Positions 22,579-30,722 of a stretch of DNA of 64,000 bases are shown here, one piece after another. A program made the position numbers and the translations under genes. The DNA is taken from NCBI RefSeq assembly GCF_000759795.1, contig NZ_BBMZ01000015.1, forward strand, positions 110,669-174,668, written 5' to 3'. Below the pieces are notes generated by a model that saw only the letters and a list, made by a program, of their open reading frames with translations, did no database searches and was not told the origin of the DNA. The number at the start of each line of letters is the position of its first letter. Within the stretch, counting starts at the first letter, position 1. The DNA comes from Pseudescherichia vulneris NBRC 102420. Its GTDB lineage: Bacteria > Pseudomonadota > Gammaproteobacteria > Enterobacterales > Enterobacteriaceae.

Positions 22579-22671
22579 TCAGAACCAGTTGTACTTAGAG
22601 TAAAGGGTCAGAAAGAGACCTGCTGCAGCTAACACATTCAGCAAGACTACCGTTCTGCTTGATACATTCAT
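22579..22671 (-). CDS. yncL: YncL, small stress-associated membrane protein
   Basis: A 30-residue protein starts MNVSSRTVVLLNVLAAAGLF and ends in KYNWF. It matches E. coli YncL (31 residues, same opening MNVSSRTVVL and a similar hydrophobic core) by recall. A single transmembrane helix spans about residues 8-25. GAAAGGACG lies upstream of the ATG. In E. coli, YncL is an inner-membrane protein raised under stress, with no settled function. Its neighbourhood here differs from E. coli, where it is elsewhere on the chromosome. Confidence 0.85.
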   Translation of the reverse strand: MNVSSRTVVLLNVLAAAGLFLTLYSKYNWF

Positions 22672-22864
22672 CGTTGCGTCCTTTCGGTTACGTGACGGAG
22701 AGTTTAAACCAATTCAATGAACTAAAAACTACCAAAAATGGTGTGTGCCAGAGGGCAATCATTTCATGAACATTGCCGGGCATTTACAATGAGAGAAGTA
22801 TAGACCGCACTTGCCTGACGTAAAGTATGATTAGGCATCTTTTACATATCCATGGAGACACAGC

Positions 22865-23491
22865 TTGACCCTATATGACTCCCTGCTGGCGTTTACGCTG
22901 GCCGCTGCTCTGCTTACCCTGACCCCTGGGCTGGATACCGCACTGGTCCTGCGTACCGCCTCGGTCGAGAGTCGAGCCCAGGCGTTTAAAGTTGCGCTGG
23001 GTATTAATGCCGGGTGCTTTATCTGGGGCGCGATGGTGGCGTTTGGTCTGGGGGCGCTGATCGCCGTCTCTGAGCTGGCCTATTCCATTCTGAAATACTG
23101 CGGCGCGGCTTACCTCTGCTGGCTGGGAGTAAATATGCTGCTGAGCCGCGGAGGCGGGTTAACCGCGGCGGCAGAGGGCGAGGCACCCAAGGCAAGGCAG
23201 AACGGGTTTATGAAGGGGCTGCTGGGTAATCTGCTAAACCCCAAGATGGGCGTCTTCTACGTCTCCTTTTTACCGCAGTTCATTCCCCACGGTCAGCCTC
23301 TCATCGCCTGGACCTTTGGGCTGGTGGCGATCCATGTTGTGCTGGGGCAGACCTGGTCAACGGTGCTGATTCTGGCGACGCGTCCGCTCGGTCGTTTCCT
23401 GAAACGCAGCGCGGTAATACGCTGGATGGATCGCACCACCGGCACGCTGTTTATTCTCTTTGCCGCTAAGCTGGCGCTGAGTAAACGCTAA
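22865..23491 (+). CDS. LysE/RhtB-family amino-acid exporter
   Basis: This 208-residue protein has six hydrophobic segments. It carries the family N-terminal motif LTPGLDTALVLRTA (the LysE GPG/PGxx signature) and LLNPKMGVFYVSFLPQF in the middle. It would export an amino acid or derivative across the inner membrane; the substrate cannot be predicted. The start is TTG 22865 with GGAGA nine bases upstream. The ATG nearby at 22852 is out of frame. Its 3' end overlaps the stop of the phosphodiesterase gene convergently by 4 nt. Confidence 0.9.
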   Translation: MTLYDSLLAFTLAAALLTLTPGLDTALVLRTASVESRAQAFKVALGINAGCFIWGAMVAFGLGALIAVSELAYSILKYCGAAYLCWLGVNMLLSRGGGLTAAAEGEAPKARQNGFMKGLLGNLLNPKMGVFYVSFLPQFIPHGQPLIAWTFGLVAIHVVLGQTWSTVLILATRPLGRFLKRSAVIRWMDRTTGTLFILFAAKLALSKR

Positions 23492-25302
23492 TAGGTTCCA
23501 TGTCGCAGTAGGCCGGGCAGCTTATCCACTGCGCTGCCCTTTGCCAGCCAGGCCGGGATCTCCGCTGCGGAAATCGGCCTGGAGAAGTAATACCCCTGCG
23601 CCTCGTCACAGCCGTACTCCTTCAGCATCATAGCCGTCTGCCTGTCTTCAATTCCTTCAGCAAGAACCAGATAGTTCAAATCCTTCAGCATCGAGATGAC
23701 GTTGCGGGCGATAATTCGGCTATCGGAGTCGGAGACAATCTGGCTGATCAGCGAGCGATCGAGCTTTATCACGTCGAAGGGAATGCGTCGCAGATAGCTG
23801 ATGTTGCTATAGCCTGCGCCGAAATCATCCAGCAGGATTTTAAAGCCTCTCTTTTTCAACTGACCCAGCTCGTACAGTGCTTCATCGCTCTCCAGCACCT
23901 TCTCGGTCTCCAGACATTCGATACGCAGATCCGCTACCGTAAGCCCGGCACCCATCAGGCTCTTCTCCAGCTCGTCAGCAAAACCCCGGCGCGAGAAGTC
24001 GCTTACCGTGACGTTAATGGAAATAGGCAGGTCGATTCCGGCTTTGCGCCAGGCCTGGAGCTGGATAATCACGGTTTTGATGACCCATTGCGTAATATCC
24101 GTCATCAGGCTGGTCTTCTCTGCCAGCTGAACAATGGTAGATGGCGGCACGTTGCCCTGTACCGGATGATGCCAGCGAAGCAGTGCTTCACAGCCTTGAG
24201 TCAGGCCGGTATGCAGTGAAATTTTCGGCTGATAGACCATATAGAGCTGATCCGGCGCTTTGATTGCTTCGCTCAGATCGTGCAGCAGCCGGAAGTGGTT
24301 ATTGCGCTTCTGATCGAGAAGAGGATCGAAGGCCAGAACAGGAATTTGCTCGCGCATCGCCTCATGCAGGGCGCTGATGCCCTGGCGCAAAATTTCATGC
24401 GGATCGTTATCCTGCGGAATGAAGTTGACGTAGCCGGTACTTACCTTCAGGTGAATACCAATGTCGCCACGGATCTGCGCATCGATATCCGGTAGACAAC
24501 CTGCCCTTTGGATTAGCGTCTGGCCGATCGCGGCGTCTACGAGCACGGCATAACGTCCTGGCGCAAAGGCAAACAGCGTCATTCGCGAAGGCAGCTTCAG
24601 GCGCAGGCGCAGCAGGGGGCCAAATCCACGCAGCATCTTCTCTACCGCAGGTAGACCAAGATAGCGCGTCAGTTCATAGGCGCGGGGCATATCAATACAG
24701 TCGAAGAGGATCAGCGACCAGGGCTGCGTGTTGTTATCCAGCACCAGCGTCTCTATCTCTTTTAAAAGAGACTGACGGTTAGGCAATCCGGTCAGGCCAT
24801 CCACGCGGCCCAGCGAATACCAAGCTTCAAGATAGGTGCTGGCAAGGGCGGCAATGCGCAGGAAGTTTTCAATCTGCGCCGAGGTAGCCGTGACCGGTTG
24901 AGTATGGCTAACGCACAGCGTACCCAGTACAAACCCGTCCTTTGTTTGTAGGGGAGCAGCGGCATAGAAGATGGCCTGTCCTGTGGTAACCAGAAAATGA
25001 TCGGCAAAGCGACTGTCGGTACGGGTGTCGGAGCAGAAAACCGGCTCGGCGCTGGTAACGGCATATTGACACATCGTTTCAGGGATCGCGGATTTTATGG
25101 GCAGCTGGGAGATGTTCTTTACATATTTAATATATTGGTACTGGTCGTCGAAAATAGTGACGAAGCAGCTATTAACGCCCATTATATCGCTGGCCAGACT
25201 CGCAAACTCGCCAAGAGCGGTATCTCGCGCTTTGTCGTGCTTGCGTAAGAGGGCAAGCGCCGCCAGCCTTTTGGTTTCGTTCTTGCTGAGTCCGCTGAAC
25301 AT
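23488..25302 (-). CDS. GAF-(degenerate GGDEF)-EAL cyclic-di-GMP phosphodiesterase
   Basis: This 604-residue protein has three parts: an N-terminal GAF sensor (about residues 20-165), a GGDEF-like domain that has lost its active-site motif (APGRY where GGDEF should be), and a C-terminal EAL domain. The EAL catalytic set is complete: EALLRW, SINVTVSDF, CLETEK, DDFGAGYSNI, KLDRSLI, AEGIED and EAQGYYFSRP. It should therefore hydrolyse c-di-GMP to pGpG, with the GGDEF-like part perhaps acting as a GTP or regulatory module. ATG 25302 has AGGAG 7 nt upstream. It lies downstream of dgcP and yoaJ on the same strand, so enzymes of opposite activity are neighbours. Confidence 0.9.
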   Translation of the reverse strand: MFSGLSKNETKRLAALALLRKHDKARDTALGEFASLASDIMGVNSCFVTIFDDQYQYIKYVKNISQLPIKSAIPETMCQYAVTSAEPVFCSDTRTDSRFADHFLVTTGQAIFYAAAPLQTKDGFVLGTLCVSHTQPVTATSAQIENFLRIAALASTYLEAWYSLGRVDGLTGLPNRQSLLKEIETLVLDNNTQPWSLILFDCIDMPRAYELTRYLGLPAVEKMLRGFGPLLRLRLKLPSRMTLFAFAPGRYAVLVDAAIGQTLIQRAGCLPDIDAQIRGDIGIHLKVSTGYVNFIPQDNDPHEILRQGISALHEAMREQIPVLAFDPLLDQKRNNHFRLLHDLSEAIKAPDQLYMVYQPKISLHTGLTQGCEALLRWHHPVQGNVPPSTIVQLAEKTSLMTDITQWVIKTVIIQLQAWRKAGIDLPISINVTVSDFSRRGFADELEKSLMGAGLTVADLRIECLETEKVLESDEALYELGQLKKRGFKILLDDFGAGYSNISYLRRIPFDVIKLDRSLISQIVSDSDSRIIARNVISMLKDLNYLVLAEGIEDRQTAMMLKEYGCDEAQGYYFSRPISAAEIPAWLAKGSAVDKLPGLLRHGTY

Positions 25303-25440
25303 GTATGAGCTCCTGCTCAGATGAGGATCTAAAACAGTAAAATCCGTACCGACGCAATATTATTTGTAACACTAAATTAATATCTCATCTACTAGCCAGC
25401 GCAGGTAGACGATATAAAGAAATAGGGTATACGAGAGGGA

Positions 25441-25515
25441 TTACCACCAGCCCAACTGCGTACCGGCAACGACAACAATCGCCACGATCAGCATAATAAC
25501 CGTTGTTTTTTTCAC
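25441..25515 (-). CDS. yoaJ: YoaJ, 24-residue small membrane protein
   Basis: A 24-codon frame reading MKKTTVIMLIVAIVV and ending in TQLGWW matches E. coli YoaJ (MKKTT...LGWW, also 24 residues). The start is GTG 25515, with CAGGAG seven bases upstream. One membrane helix covers residues 6-19. It follows dgcP by 32 nt in the same direction, as in E. coli, where yoaJ is next to yeaP/dgcP. Function unknown. Confidence 0.9.
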   Translation of the reverse strand: MKKTTVIMLIVAIVVVAGTQLGWW

Positions 25516-25547
25516 GCCATGCTCCTGAAAGATCTTTAAATATTGAA

Positions 25548-26576
25548 TTAATCCAGAACGATAAAGGGGCTTTTTTGCCGCCCTTTCTTCTCCTGATACA
25601 TGGCGACATCGGCCATGCGCAGGGCAGTATCGGCGTCGGTCTGCGTCGGGTCAACCTCAACAATACCAATGCTGGCACCGGGGTAATAGATCCGTACATC
25701 CCCCAGGCTATAGTCGCCGGTAATGTGACCGCTCAAGCGCGCTTTCAGCTCGCTAAGATAGGTCTCGTCGCTTTTCCCGCGTGCGCTACCTGGACAGGCA
25801 AGCATGAACTCATCGCCGCCCAGCCTGCCAGCGATGTCGTTGGCGTCGCACTGACGTATGATCCGCTGGCCCACCTGGACTAAAAAGAGATCGCCCACGT
25901 CATGGCCAAAGCTGTCGTTGATTGACTTAAAGTTATCGAGATCGATAAAAGCGATGATCACCGGCACATCCAGATGGCGCGCCAGCGAGAAAAGGGTAGT
26001 GAGGTTATCGAATATCGCCCGTCGATTAGGCAAGCCGGTGAGCGCATCGGTGTAGGAGTGGGAAATCAGCGCCGCGTTGGCTTCCCGCAGCTGCGCCACC
26101 AGCGACTCCTTCTGGATCGCCTGAGAGATCAGCCCGGCAAAGAGCTGCAGAACCTGATTTGCCCGCACGCTTAGCGCATGGGTTTCGGCGCTGGCCGCGC
26201 AGAGCGTGCCGTACAGCGTCCCATCCGCCAGATGAACGGGCGTGCTGAGATAGGTTTTGATGCCCAGCGCGCGAGCAGGGCCGCAGTCGCTCCAGTGCGT
26301 AGCCACGTCATTGCTGAAAAAGCACTCATCATCCAGAGCGCGCTTGCAGAGCGTATCGCCCCAGGGCACAGAGAGCCCCTCAGGGATATTCATCTGCTTA
26401 CTGTTTCGGGCATACAGGATGTGCTGCAGGCGGGCATCAATATCGATTTTGGTCAGGTAGGTTGACTCCATCTCGGTTACCAGCTCAAGCATCTCCAGCA
26501 GCTGGCGAACCAGACTTTCAACGGTTTGTTCACTTGCGAGCGTTTCCGAGACGCGAGCCAGAATAATATCTGACAT
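25548..26576 (-). CDS. dgcP: DgcP (YeaP), GAF-GGDEF diguanylate cyclase
   Basis: This 342-residue protein matches E. coli YeaP along its length. It has an N-terminal GAF domain (about residues 15-160) and a C-terminal cyclase domain beginning YTDALTGLPNRRAIFDNL, with an intact active site GRLGGDEFML. It makes c-di-GMP from two GTP, so it favours sessile growth. The I-site RxxD position before GGDEF reads DAND, so classical product inhibition is probably absent. E. coli places it, as here, at a cell pole. Start is ATG 26576. Confidence 0.95.
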   Translation of the reverse strand: MSDIILARVSETLASEQTVESLVRQLLEMLELVTEMESTYLTKIDIDARLQHILYARNSKQMNIPEGLSVPWGDTLCKRALDDECFFSNDVATHWSDCGPARALGIKTYLSTPVHLADGTLYGTLCAASAETHALSVRANQVLQLFAGLISQAIQKESLVAQLREANAALISHSYTDALTGLPNRRAIFDNLTTLFSLARHLDVPVIIAFIDLDNFKSINDSFGHDVGDLFLVQVGQRIIRQCDANDIAGRLGGDEFMLACPGSARGKSDETYLSELKARLSGHITGDYSLGDVRIYYPGASIGIVEVDPTQTDADTALRMADVAMYQEKKGRQKSPFIVLD

Positions 26577-26824
26577 GACTATCTTTTACTCCGGTATAGA
26601 GGCAAAAAACCCTTATACGTTATGGTTAATATTTACGCTGTCCGCATAGTAAACCATGAAAAGTGGCGGATTCATATATCATGTTTTCTCCTCTATCTGA
26701 AATCAGCTGAGGTTTTGATCGCAGGCATGAATTACTGTGGTGACAATGACCTGTCTCTCGGAGTAAAATTTCGCTTAGGAATTATCCTAACCGCAAATTC
26801 TATTTTTCTGTGAACGAGAGAGCT

Positions 26825-27130
26825 ATGTTTCAGTTAAAACCGGGCAGCCTGGCAATGATTATTGGCGCACAAACTCCAGCTGGACGCCGCAATATTGGTA
26901 AATCCGTGGAGCTGTTTGCGCTGTGCCAGCCGGGAGACCGTTTCCTGAACCCGGTTAACGGCGTGATGACCGACATGCCGGTTACCGCCCCACGTGCGCT
27001 ATGGCTGGTCACCGGGGACGTTGTGGCCTTTGACGGCCAGCACGGTTTTGCGTTTGTTCGCGCCGAGCACCTGATGCCGCTTCTGCCAGATTCCTTGCCG
27101 GAAGAAGAAGAAGCCCGCGAGTGGTGCTAA
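26825..27130 (+). CDS. Hypothetical protein
   Basis: This 101-residue soluble protein (MFQLKPGSLAMIIGAQ...) is not one I can name. It starts with a short beta-rich KPGSLAMIIGA segment, continues with NIGKSVELFALCQPGDRF and WLVTGDVVAFDG, and ends in a strongly acidic tail (PEEEEAREW). This looks like a small SH3-like or phage-associated beta barrel, but that is only an impression. ATG 26825 is preferred to a GTG five codons earlier. Its stop overlaps the stop of the DUF523 gene by 3-4 nt. The stretch upstream is AT-rich and may hold its promoter. Confidence 0.65.
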   Translation: MFQLKPGSLAMIIGAQTPAGRRNIGKSVELFALCQPGDRFLNPVNGVMTDMPVTAPRALWLVTGDVVAFDGQHGFAFVRAEHLMPLLPDSLPEEEEAREWC

Positions 27131-27624
27131 TTTGCATCGTGCGCGTTGATCCAGGCAATGAGCGCGGGCAGTTCCTGCTCTGAAAATACCTTAATGCCGT
27201 GTTCAGCCAGCAGTGCCGCGGCCACGCCCATTCCCGGCTGGCGCTGACCGCTAAAGCTGCCGTCGTAAATAGCGCGGCTGCCGCAGGTCGGGCTGCCGTC
27301 GGTTAACAGCGCGGCGCGACAGCCTGCCTCCTGCGCCGCACGTAGTGCCAGCCAGGCGGCCAGCTGATAGTGCCCGGTCACATCGGTACCGTCGCTCTCT
27401 GTAATGCGGGCCGCATTACGCATTACGTCGATCCCAGTACCGCCGCTAATTTCCGCCGACAGACGCGGCACCGGCAGACCGGCTGCCAGCTCAGGACAGT
27501 GGATCACCAGCCGTCCCTCCTGTTGCCAGCGCGCCAGTGTGGCCTCTACCGCCTGCTTTTCACTGCCGTTGTAGCGCACCTTAAAGCCCATCAGGCAGGC
27601 GCTCACGAGGATCTTGGTTTTCAT
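27127..27624 (-). CDS. DUF523 family protein
   Basis: This 165-residue protein carries the DUF523 motifs: VSACLMGFKVRYNG near the N-terminus, CPELAAGLPVPRLSAEI and a later DGSPTCGSRAIYDGSFSG. Several cysteines (ACL, CPE, CGS) are conserved in this family, which suggests a metal or iron-sulfur site. The biochemical role of the family is not settled. It starts at ATG 27624 and is convergent with the small gene at 26825. Confidence 0.85.
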   Translation of the reverse strand: MKTKILVSACLMGFKVRYNGSEKQAVEATLARWQQEGRLVIHCPELAAGLPVPRLSAEISGGTGIDVMRNAARITESDGTDVTGHYQLAAWLALRAAQEAGCRAALLTDGSPTCGSRAIYDGSFSGQRQPGMGVAAALLAEHGIKVFSEQELPALIAWINAHDAN

Positions 27625-27790
27625 GGTCTACATAGGGCAAGGTGACAATAGCCACAGGGTAATACAGCAGTATGAAAAATGCTGTCATCCGTCGCCCACC
27701 TATTTTAAGGTATTGTGATACCTGTAAAAGATCGGTAATCTGAGGCTCCTTGTGTTATCCGTAATTTGCCCCTGACATAAGGACTCCCGC

Positions 27791-28498
27791 ATGGAACACA
27801 CTCCTTTGAAAAAAACGCTACGTATTGCCCTCGTAGGCGACTATAACCCTGACGTTGTTGCGCATCAGGCGATCCCTCTGGCGATTGATGATGCCGCCGC
27901 CGTGCAGGAACTGACGGCTGACTATGACTGGCTGGCAACCGATGAGATCGCCAGCGAAGAGGATTTGGTAGGCTACGACGCCATTTGGGTTGTACCCGCT
28001 AGCCCCTATAAAAATGCTCAGGGCGCGTTCACGGCGATTCGCTATGCCCGCGAGAACAGCGTGCCGTTTCTCGGTACCTGCGGCGGATTCCAGCATGCGT
28101 TAATTGAGTACGCGCGCAACGTCATGGGCTGGGACGATGCGGCGCATGCTGAAACCGACAGTGAAGGACGGATGGTGGTGACGCCGCTGGCCTGCTCGCT
28201 GGTGGAGCAGACCGGCACTATCGAGCTGCGCTCTAATACGCTGATTGCCCGCGCCTACGGCAAAGATGCCATTGATGAGGGCTATCACTGTAACTATGGG
28301 GTGTCGCCAGAGTTTGCCGCCGAGCTGGATAAGACCGATCTGCGCGTCACCGGCTGGGATGAGGAGGGCGAAGTGCGCGCCGTTGAGCTGATCACGCACC
28401 CGTTCTTTGTTGCGACGCTGTTCCAGCACGAGCGTGCCGCGCTAAGCGGACGTCCCGCGCCGCTGGTGCATGCGCTGCTGCGCGTCGCCAGTAACTAA
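27791..28498 (+). CDS. Class I glutamine amidotransferase (CTP-synthase GATase-like)
   Basis: This 235-residue protein resembles the C-terminal glutaminase domain of CTP synthase but stands alone. The nucleophile cysteine is in the elbow FLGTCGGFQHALIEYARNVMG (about residue 97). The C-terminal His-Glu dyad region reads HPFFVATLFQHERAAL, where the classical HPE glutamate is replaced by phenylalanine. The nucleophile and oxyanion glycines are intact, but glutaminase activity is therefore doubtful. ATG 27791 follows AAGGACTCCCGC. The next gene, nimT, is convergent. The substrate is unknown. Confidence 0.8.
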   Translation: MEHTPLKKTLRIALVGDYNPDVVAHQAIPLAIDDAAAVQELTADYDWLATDEIASEEDLVGYDAIWVVPASPYKNAQGAFTAIRYARENSVPFLGTCGGFQHALIEYARNVMGWDDAAHAETDSEGRMVVTPLACSLVEQTGTIELRSNTLIARAYGKDAIDEGYHCNYGVSPEFAAELDKTDLRVTGWDEEGEVRAVELITHPFFVATLFQHERAALSGRPAPLVHALLRVASN

Positions 28499-28516
28499 TC
28501 TCTCATCACCTCTCTC

Positions 28517-29704
28517 TTACCGGGCGTCGATCTCGCGATCGCGTCCGGCGAAGACGCCAAACACGGCCATTACCACCGCGAGCAGAGCGCAGGCGATCAG
28601 CGGAATGCGCCAGTCGCCGCTGGCGTCGTGGATCTTGCCCATCAGCGGTGGACCAAACGCCGCCAGCAGGTAGCCCACCGACTGCGCCATGCCGGAGAGC
28701 GCCGCCGCCTGATGCGCCGAGCTGGCACGCAGGCCGATAAAGGTCAGACCGAGGATCATCGTCGCGCCCGAGCCGAAACCAAAGATGACCGTCCACAGCA
28801 CCGCGTGGGCGGGAACCAGCCACAGCCCGGCGGCGCTGACGGCGCACATTAGCGCCACCAGCGCGGCGATGCTGCGCTGATCGCGCAGGCGATGCAGGAT
28901 CAGCGGAATAACAATGCCTGGCGCGGCGGTTGCCAGCTGCAATAGGCCATGCAGAGAACCCGCCTGGGTTTCGCTGTAGCCCAGGCTCAGCAGGATCGCC
29001 GGTAGCCAGCCGATAACCACGTAGTAGATCAGCGAGTTGATACCCAGAAAGAGCGTCACCTGCCAGGCCAGCGCCGATCGCCAGATCCCACGATTTTGCA
29101 GGCTACCCGCTTGGGTCAGGCTGCTTGCTGCCCGACGGCCGGTCTGAGGCAGCCACAGCAGCAGGGCAACGAGTGGGAACGCCATCAGCATCAGCAGCGC
29201 CCCCCGCCAGCCAAATCCGTGTAGCGCCAGGGGCACAACCAGCGCCGAACCCAGCGCGGCGGCTGCCCCCATCGTCAGGGAATAGGCACCGGTCAGCTTT
29301 GCGACCTGGCCGGGGAAGTCACGCTTAATCAGGCCGGGCAGCAGCACGTTACCCAGCGCAATTCCGCAGCCGACAATCGCCGTACCGATAAACAGCAGCG
29401 TCGCAGACGGCAGCGAGCGCAGGGCAATACCTGCACAAATAAGGATCAGCGCGGTGGCGAGGCTGCGCTCCATGCCAAAGCGGCGGGCGGCACCGGCCGC
29501 CAGCGGGGAGATAAGGGCAAAGGCCAGCAGCGGCAGGGTGGTCAGAAGTCCGGTTTGCGCCGTGGTCAGGCCGTAGTCGGCGCGAATAGCATCCAGTAGC
29601 GGGGCGGCACCGGTAAAAGTCACGCGCAGGGTGGTGGCAATCATTAAGATCCCGGCAATCAGCAGCAGTCCCTGCTTGCGGCCGGAGGAGGTCAGGCTAG
29701 TCAT
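28517..29704 (-). CDS. nimT: NimT (YeaN), CynX/NimT-family MFS exporter
   Basis: This 395-residue, 12-helix major facilitator matches E. coli YeaN/NimT almost throughout (LLIAGILMIATTLRVTFTGAAPLLD at the N-terminus, GRDREI at the C-terminus). In E. coli it exports 2-nitroimidazole and is controlled by NimR (YeaM). No nimR is seen next to it here, as the divergent neighbour is an amino-acid ABC transporter operon. The shared 192-nt gap upstream carries AT-rich promoter-like DNA. Confidence 0.93.
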   Translation of the reverse strand: MTSLTSSGRKQGLLLIAGILMIATTLRVTFTGAAPLLDAIRADYGLTTAQTGLLTTLPLLAFALISPLAAGAARRFGMERSLATALILICAGIALRSLPSATLLFIGTAIVGCGIALGNVLLPGLIKRDFPGQVAKLTGAYSLTMGAAAALGSALVVPLALHGFGWRGALLMLMAFPLVALLLWLPQTGRRAASSLTQAGSLQNRGIWRSALAWQVTLFLGINSLIYYVVIGWLPAILLSLGYSETQAGSLHGLLQLATAAPGIVIPLILHRLRDQRSIAALVALMCAVSAAGLWLVPAHAVLWTVIFGFGSGATMILGLTFIGLRASSAHQAAALSGMAQSVGYLLAAFGPPLMGKIHDASGDWRIPLIACALLAVVMAVFGVFAGRDREIDAR

Positions 29705-29896
29705 TGTTTTCTCAGATTGAATACGTTGCCGATAGGATAACGCTTTTTCGCTGCGATGAAAGCAACGGACAGCGCCTGCGTATATAGCCTTATTCTATTT
29801 ATGGATATGTAATGCACTTTTTGATATTTGTCTGACGCCAAAGCTTATGTGAACGTAGCGCTTAATACTTATAACAAGGGATAACAGGGATTAAGC

Positions 29897-30721
29897 ATGG
29901 CAACGTTTACACAGACTAAAAAAGCATGGACCTTCTCCACGCTGGCGCTCCTTTCAACACTCTCTTTTGCCGCTCACGCTGACAAACTGGCCGACATTAA
30001 GTCGGCTGGCGTGGTGAAAGTCGCCACCTTTGATGCAAACCCGCCGTTTGGCGCAGTCGATCCCAAAACCCATGATATCGTGGGCTATGACGTCGACTTT
30101 GCAAAAGCGCTGGCGAAAAGCCTCGGTGTCAAGCTGGAGCTGGTTGCGACTAACCCGGCGAACCGTATTCCGCTGTTGCAGTCTGGCAAGGTTGATCTGA
30201 TCGTTGCCGACATCACCATTACGCCAGAGCGTGCGCAGGTTATCGACTTCTCCACGCCGTACTTTGTTACCGGCCAGCAGTTCCTGGTGGCGGCAGACGG
30301 CGCGGATAAGCTGGACGCCTACGGCAAGTCGCGTATCGGTGCGGTAAAAGGCACCACCGGCGAGCAGGCGCTGCATCAGCGCTTCCCGCAGGCGCGCGTG
30401 CTGGCCTATGACGATATTCCGCTGGCCCTGACCGCTCTGCGTAACGGCAACGTGCAGGCGATCACCCAGGACAGCACTATTCTGGCTGGCCTGCTGGCGG
30501 AAGCGCCAGATAAAGCCAAGTTTAAAATCCTGCCGGATCTGCTCTCTAAAGAGGAGATTGGCGTGGGCGTACCCAAAGGTGAAACGGCACTGCTGAACAC
30601 GGTAAACAGCGAGCTGGTGAAGCTTGAGCAGAGCGGCGACGCGGCCAAAATTTACGATGCCTGGTTTGGTCCGCAGACCAAAACGCCCCAGCCGCGCAGC
30701 TTTAAAATAGAAGCGAAGTAA
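29897..30721 (+). CDS. Amino-acid ABC transporter, periplasmic substrate-binding protein
   Basis: This 274-residue protein begins with a signal peptide (about residues 1-28, FSTLALLSTLSFAAHA|DKL), followed by a type-3 solute-binding fold. Features include VKVATFDANPPFGA, GYDVDFAKALAKSLGV, VDLIVADITITPERAQVIDFSTPYF and GVKGTTGEQ-like VKGTTGE. These are standard for polar amino acid binders; glutamate/aspartate-type is the nearest guess, but specificity cannot be read reliably. It heads a four-gene operon, with the ATPase gene starting 1 nt after its stop. Confidence 0.9.
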   Translation: MATFTQTKKAWTFSTLALLSTLSFAAHADKLADIKSAGVVKVATFDANPPFGAVDPKTHDIVGYDVDFAKALAKSLGVKLELVATNPANRIPLLQSGKVDLIVADITITPERAQVIDFSTPYFVTGQQFLVAADGADKLDAYGKSRIGAVKGTTGEQALHQRFPQARVLAYDDIPLALTALRNGNVQAITQDSTILAGLLAEAPDKAKFKILPDLLSKEEIGVGVPKGETALLNTVNSELVKLEQSGDAAKIYDAWFGPQTKTPQPRSFKIEAK

Positions 30722-30722
30722 T

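Noticed and set aside
26622..26813. A 63-codon frame upstream of the hypothetical gene at 26825
   Set aside because: There is no ribosome binding site, composition is that of intergenic DNA, and no homologue is recognised.
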